Positions 58,895-61,522 of a DNA stretch of 61,522 bases are shown piece by piece. The notes beneath the pieces are model-generated. The model did not search any database. It was not told the origin of the DNA and was given only the letters and a program-made list of their open reading frames with translations. Each line of letters begins with the position of its first letter. Within the stretch, counting starts at the first letter, position 1. The position numbers were made by a program, and so were the translations under genes. Source of the DNA: Pelistega indica (GTDB taxonomy: Bacteria > Pseudomonadota > Gammaproteobacteria > Burkholderiales > Burkholderiaceae_B); assembly GCF_000506865.1 (NCBI RefSeq), contig NZ_AYSV01000091.1:1-61522 (forward strand), in the 5' to 3' direction.

Positions 58895-60569
58895 TTATTT
58901 CTTCGTATTTAGATGACGATTGACGGCACTTAAAACAGCAGCAAAAGAGGCCGTAACAATATCTTTATGAATACCTACGCCGAACCCTGTTGGTGAGTCG
59001 TCTAAGCGTAATTCTACATAACATACGGCATTGGTATTTTCACCAGATCCTAATGCATGTTCATGATAATCCATAAAGCGAATAGGTAAGTTTAAGGCAT
59101 TAATAAATGCGGAGATAGAGCCATCACCTTGTCCTTTGATAGATTTTACTTCATTACCATTTTTTAATTCTGCTTCGATAATGAACGTATTGCTACCATC
59201 TCCATTTGAAATAGTACTAATTCGATGATTTACTAAAGACCAAGGGGTGCTTTGTTCGAGATATTCTTTTTTGAATGATATCATAGACAGCATTTCCATT
59301 TACCTCTGTACCTGTCTCATCCGTTACACGTTGAATAGCACGACTAAATTCAATTTGTAGGCGACGAGGTAGATTTAAACCATGTTCATGCTCTAGGAGA
59401 TAAGAAATTCCTCCTTTACCTGATTGACTATTGACACGAATAACTGCATCATAACTTCTACCTAAATCAGCAGGGTCGATTGGTAGATAAGGCACTTCCC
59501 ATGGCGCATCTGGTTTTTGTTGTGCAAATCCTTTTTTAATGGCATCTTGGTGAGAGCCAGAGAAGGCTGTAAATACCAAATCACCTACGTACGGATGTCT
59601 TGGATGAACAGGTAATTGGTTACAATATTCTGCGGTTAAACGAACAGCATCAATATCAGAGAAATCTAATTCAGGGTTGATACCTTGAGTGTAAAGGTTC
59701 AATGCAAGAGTAACTAAATCTACATTACCAGTACGTTCACCACTGCCAAATAAACAACCTTCCACGCGGTCAGCACCTGCCATCATGGCTAATTCAGCCG
59801 CTGCGACTGCTGTTCCACGGTCATTGTGAGGGTGTACGCTGACAATGACATTTTTTCTATCGTTAATGTTGTTGCAGAAATATTCGATCTGGTCAGCGTA
59901 AATATTAGGCGTTGTAGACTCAATTGTTGCTGGCAAGTTGAAAATAATTTTGCGGTCAGGAGCTGTACCCCATTCTGCAGCGACAGCATTACATACAGAG
60001 ACGGCAAAATCAGGCTCTGTGGTACTAAATACTTCTGGAGAATATTCGAAACGCCAGTTAACTTCTGGATATTTTGCCATTGCGGCTTTCACTAATTTAG
60101 TGCCTGCTACCGCAAAGTTGAGCACTTCTTCTTGGCTCATTTTAAAGACAATTTTGCGAAATGCAGGAGCAGTTGCGTTATACATATGAATCATGGCATT
60201 TTTAGTGCCAGCACAAGCTTCTGCGGTACGATTGATTAAATCTTCACGTGCCTGAGTTAACACAATGATTGTGACATCATTAGGAATAAGCTTGTCATCA
60301 ATCAAGGTTCTTACAAAATCAAAATCCGTTTGTGATGCAGAAGGAAAGCCTACTTCAATTTCTTTAAAACCAATTTGTACTAGATGTTTGAAAAAACGTA
60401 ATTTACGTTCAACACTCATTGGTTCAATAAGGGATTGATTACCATCTCGTAAATCAGTGCTCATCCATATAGGAGGCTTTGAAATGGTATTGTTTGGCCA
60501 TGTACGCTCAGTAAATGGACGATTAAAAGGTTTGAATGGTATATATTTTGACGCTGGGTTAGAAAGCAT
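58895..60569 (-). CDS. leuA: 2-isopropylmalate synthase, frame broken by one extra base
   Basis: LeuA condenses acetyl-CoA with 2-ketoisovalerate, the gate of leucine synthesis, and is feedback-inhibited by leucine. It is the long type: [19 protein letters not shown], then [11 protein letters not shown] (about 37) with the metal-binding Asp, [16 protein letters not shown] and [11 protein letters not shown]. Near NGNAVYDI the frame goes astray to QKRISRTK and stops at 59217. The C-terminal leucine-binding domain [15 protein letters not shown] to VNRHLNTKK is in the other frame, ending at 58895. An extra base in CATTCAAAAAAGAA (59267-59276) accounts for it; repaired length 557. Confidence 0.95.
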
Positions 60570-60595
60570 TTTTGCACCTATCTAATTTCTATATT

Positions 60596-60632
60596 CCCAG
60601 TGTACAAGGGTACTGCCGATACACACACTGGG
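60596..60632. promoter_or_regulatory. hairpin between the leader peptide and leuA
   Basis: CCCAGTGT / ACACTGGG (8-bp perfect stem, 21-base loop) lies 27 bases before leuA. On the plus strand it is followed by ATTTTT, on minus by AATATAG. It is therefore not a standard minus-strand terminator; it may act at translation level or block antisense transcripts. Confidence 0.5.
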
Positions 60633-60702
60633 ATTTTTAATAATAAAAACTTAAATCCTGAGTGGCTGATAAAGGCTGCGGAGCACCACTGAAGCTCAAG
60701 GC

Positions 60703-60816
60703 TCAGCAACCGATCACTAAATCGAGCAGTAACAGAGAAGAATATGCACGAGTTGTGTCCTCACTTGCAACGAAGTGATTTTGCAAAGAAGAATGTTGAG
60801 GAATTTGCATATTCAT
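60703..60816 (-). CDS. leuL: putative leu leader peptide (attenuator)
   Basis: A 37-residue frame upstream of leuA ends SLLLLDLVIGC, that is CTG TTA CTG CTC GAT TTA GTG ATC: five Leu codons in six, plus Val and Ile, just before the stop. The start is ATG 60816 or the next Met two codons later. The RNA can form alternative stems: GGTTGC with GCAGCC, or AGTGG with CCACT. The 5' part also pairs GAATATGCA with TGCATATTC. This fits ribosome stalling on scarce Leu-tRNA. Distance to leuA is 134 bases. Confidence 0.8.
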   Translation of the reverse strand: MNMQIPQHSSLQNHFVASEDTTRAYSSLLLLDLVIGC

Positions 60817-60825
60817 AGTGTCTCT

Positions 60826-60855
60826 ATTATCAACTTAAATTAAGAAAAAAATCAA
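60826..60855 (-). promoter_or_regulatory. probable promoter of the leu leader and leuA
   Basis: On minus, -35 TTGATT (60855-60850) and -10 GATAAT (60831-60826) are 18 bases apart. The start site would fall near 60819, almost at the leader-peptide ATG at 60816, so the leader may be (nearly) leaderless. Confidence 0.6.
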
Positions 60856-60888
60856 GTAGTAGACCAAAAATTCAAAAAACTGTTGTTT

Positions 60889-61519
60889 TTAGTGAGTAGG
60901 GGAATCTTCTTTAGTCAGGTTTAAATCGATATTACCGAGAACATGCTCTACTTTTTCAAGCTCACGTTGGTTGTCTTTCTCTGCTTGCGTTGGAAGCATT
61001 GAATATCCGAGTAATTCACGTTGTCGGTTGATTTGAGCGAGGCGACTAATGCGATCGTGACGTAATTGATTACGTGTGTCATATAGGTTCTGAATGGTGA
61101 TAGGTTCGCGTTGATCGTTCCAAACCCATAGCAAAACGTGCTGTGCATTTTTGGAAAGCTTCGGTATTAATTCCTCCATAACTTCTTGGTTAGGTACAAT
61201 ATGACTCGCCTTTTTGAGGCTTGAGCTAATCCACCCAGAAAGAATGAAATAAAGTAATACAGACCCAAATAGTACTAATCCCCACCAAATATATTTATTG
61301 ATACTATTGAGATAGTCAACAATTTGGTTACTATAACTTGCTAAGAAAGCATAGTCTTGTTTAGCGCCAAATGCTAAAATCCATTGTGCAACCATAATCC
61401 ATAGGATTACACAAATCAGTACCACCACAAGAGCGAAGAACTAAGCGTGGAAGGGCGAGCCGAAATAAGGTTTTATTTAGAAGTGAAATGTCTAATTTTT
61501 TTGAAGCTGATGGTGTCAT
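60889..61519 (-). CDS. hypothetical inner-membrane protein, frame broken by one extra base near its start
   Basis: ATG at 61519-61517 starts MTPSASKKLDISLLNKTLFR and continues to ALPRLV. The conserved first membrane segment (FALVVVLICVILWIMVAQW) then lies in another frame. Removing one base in GTTCTTCGC (about 61436-61441) gives 209 residues. A second membrane segment (WWGLVLFGSVLLYFILSGWI) follows, then a charged C-terminal region with LYDTRNQLRHDRISRLAQI, probably a coiled coil. The family is not recognised. The start is close to the window edge, so upstream context is unseen. Confidence 0.6.
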
Positions 61520-61522
61520 AAG

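Noticed and set aside
60596-60638. CCCAGTGT hairpin as a leuA attenuator terminator
   Set aside because: The T run is on the plus-strand side only, so it is not a normal terminator for leuA on minus; I kept it only as a structural element.

Overview
The window looks like an AT-rich betaproteobacterial chromosome segment. The best fit is Burkholderiales, family Alcaligenaceae; a low-GC genus such as Pelistega or Taylorella is my inference, not something I could verify. The supporting evidence is a DUF1840 protein, the order argS - SPOR protein - dsbA, a LiuR-controlled leucine degradation operon, and the rpmH/rnpA/yidD/yidC block facing dnaA/dnaN/gyrB. That last block places the replication-origin region at about 3.8-4.3 kb.

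Layout. 0-1.3 kb: the end of an IS3-family element that has cut into a small unknown operon, plus gene remnants. 1.3-9.5 kb: core block (yidC, yidD, rnpA, rpmH on minus; dnaA, dnaN, gyrB on plus). 9.6-13.7 kb: small housekeeping genes (gamma-glutamylcyclotransferase-like, NAD(P)HX dehydratase, SDR-like, phosphoesterase, pseudouridine synthase). 13.8-19.5 kb: oligopeptide ABC transporter in the order F-B-C-D-A, followed by a tandem palindromic repeat. 19.5-23.3 kb: phosphodiester glycosidase-like protein, SF1 helicase, ferredoxin-NADP reductase. 23.3-28 kb: branched-chain amino-acid-type ABC importer with a fused LivH-LivM permease. 28-41.5 kb: mixed housekeeping genes (DUF945, deoxyribosyltransferase, SET-domain protein, panB, acetolactate synthase, methyltransferase, hemN, topB, gluQ, acetylornithine aminotransferase-like, two small unknown genes). 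41.6-49.4 kb: leucine degradation (carboxylase subunits, thiolase, isovaleryl-CoA dehydrogenase, LiuR) with two LiuR-type operators and a divergent metallo-beta-lactamase-fold gene. 49.4-54.8 kb: RhtB exporter, metC, dsbA, SPOR protein, argS. 54.9-58.4 kb: a secreted RHS protein ending in a DUF2235 lipase-like domain. 58.4-61.5 kb: DUF1840 protein, then leuA preceded by a leucine-rich leader peptide, and a membrane protein at the right edge.

Branched-chain amino acids are a common theme. The window holds an importer (liv-type), acetolactate synthase, the leucine biosynthesis gate (leuA with a putative attenuator) and the leucine degradation operon with its regulator.

The most striking property is a very high density of single-base frame disruptions. 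At least a dozen otherwise well-conserved genes are affected, including essential or core ones (dnaA, yidD, hemN, topB, leuA, argD-like, oppF, fpr). Nearly all are one extra base. This most probably reflects indel errors in the assembly, but several shifts fall exactly on a stop codon, which I report separately. Coordinates of these genes are given as the whole repaired gene, with the break position in the text.
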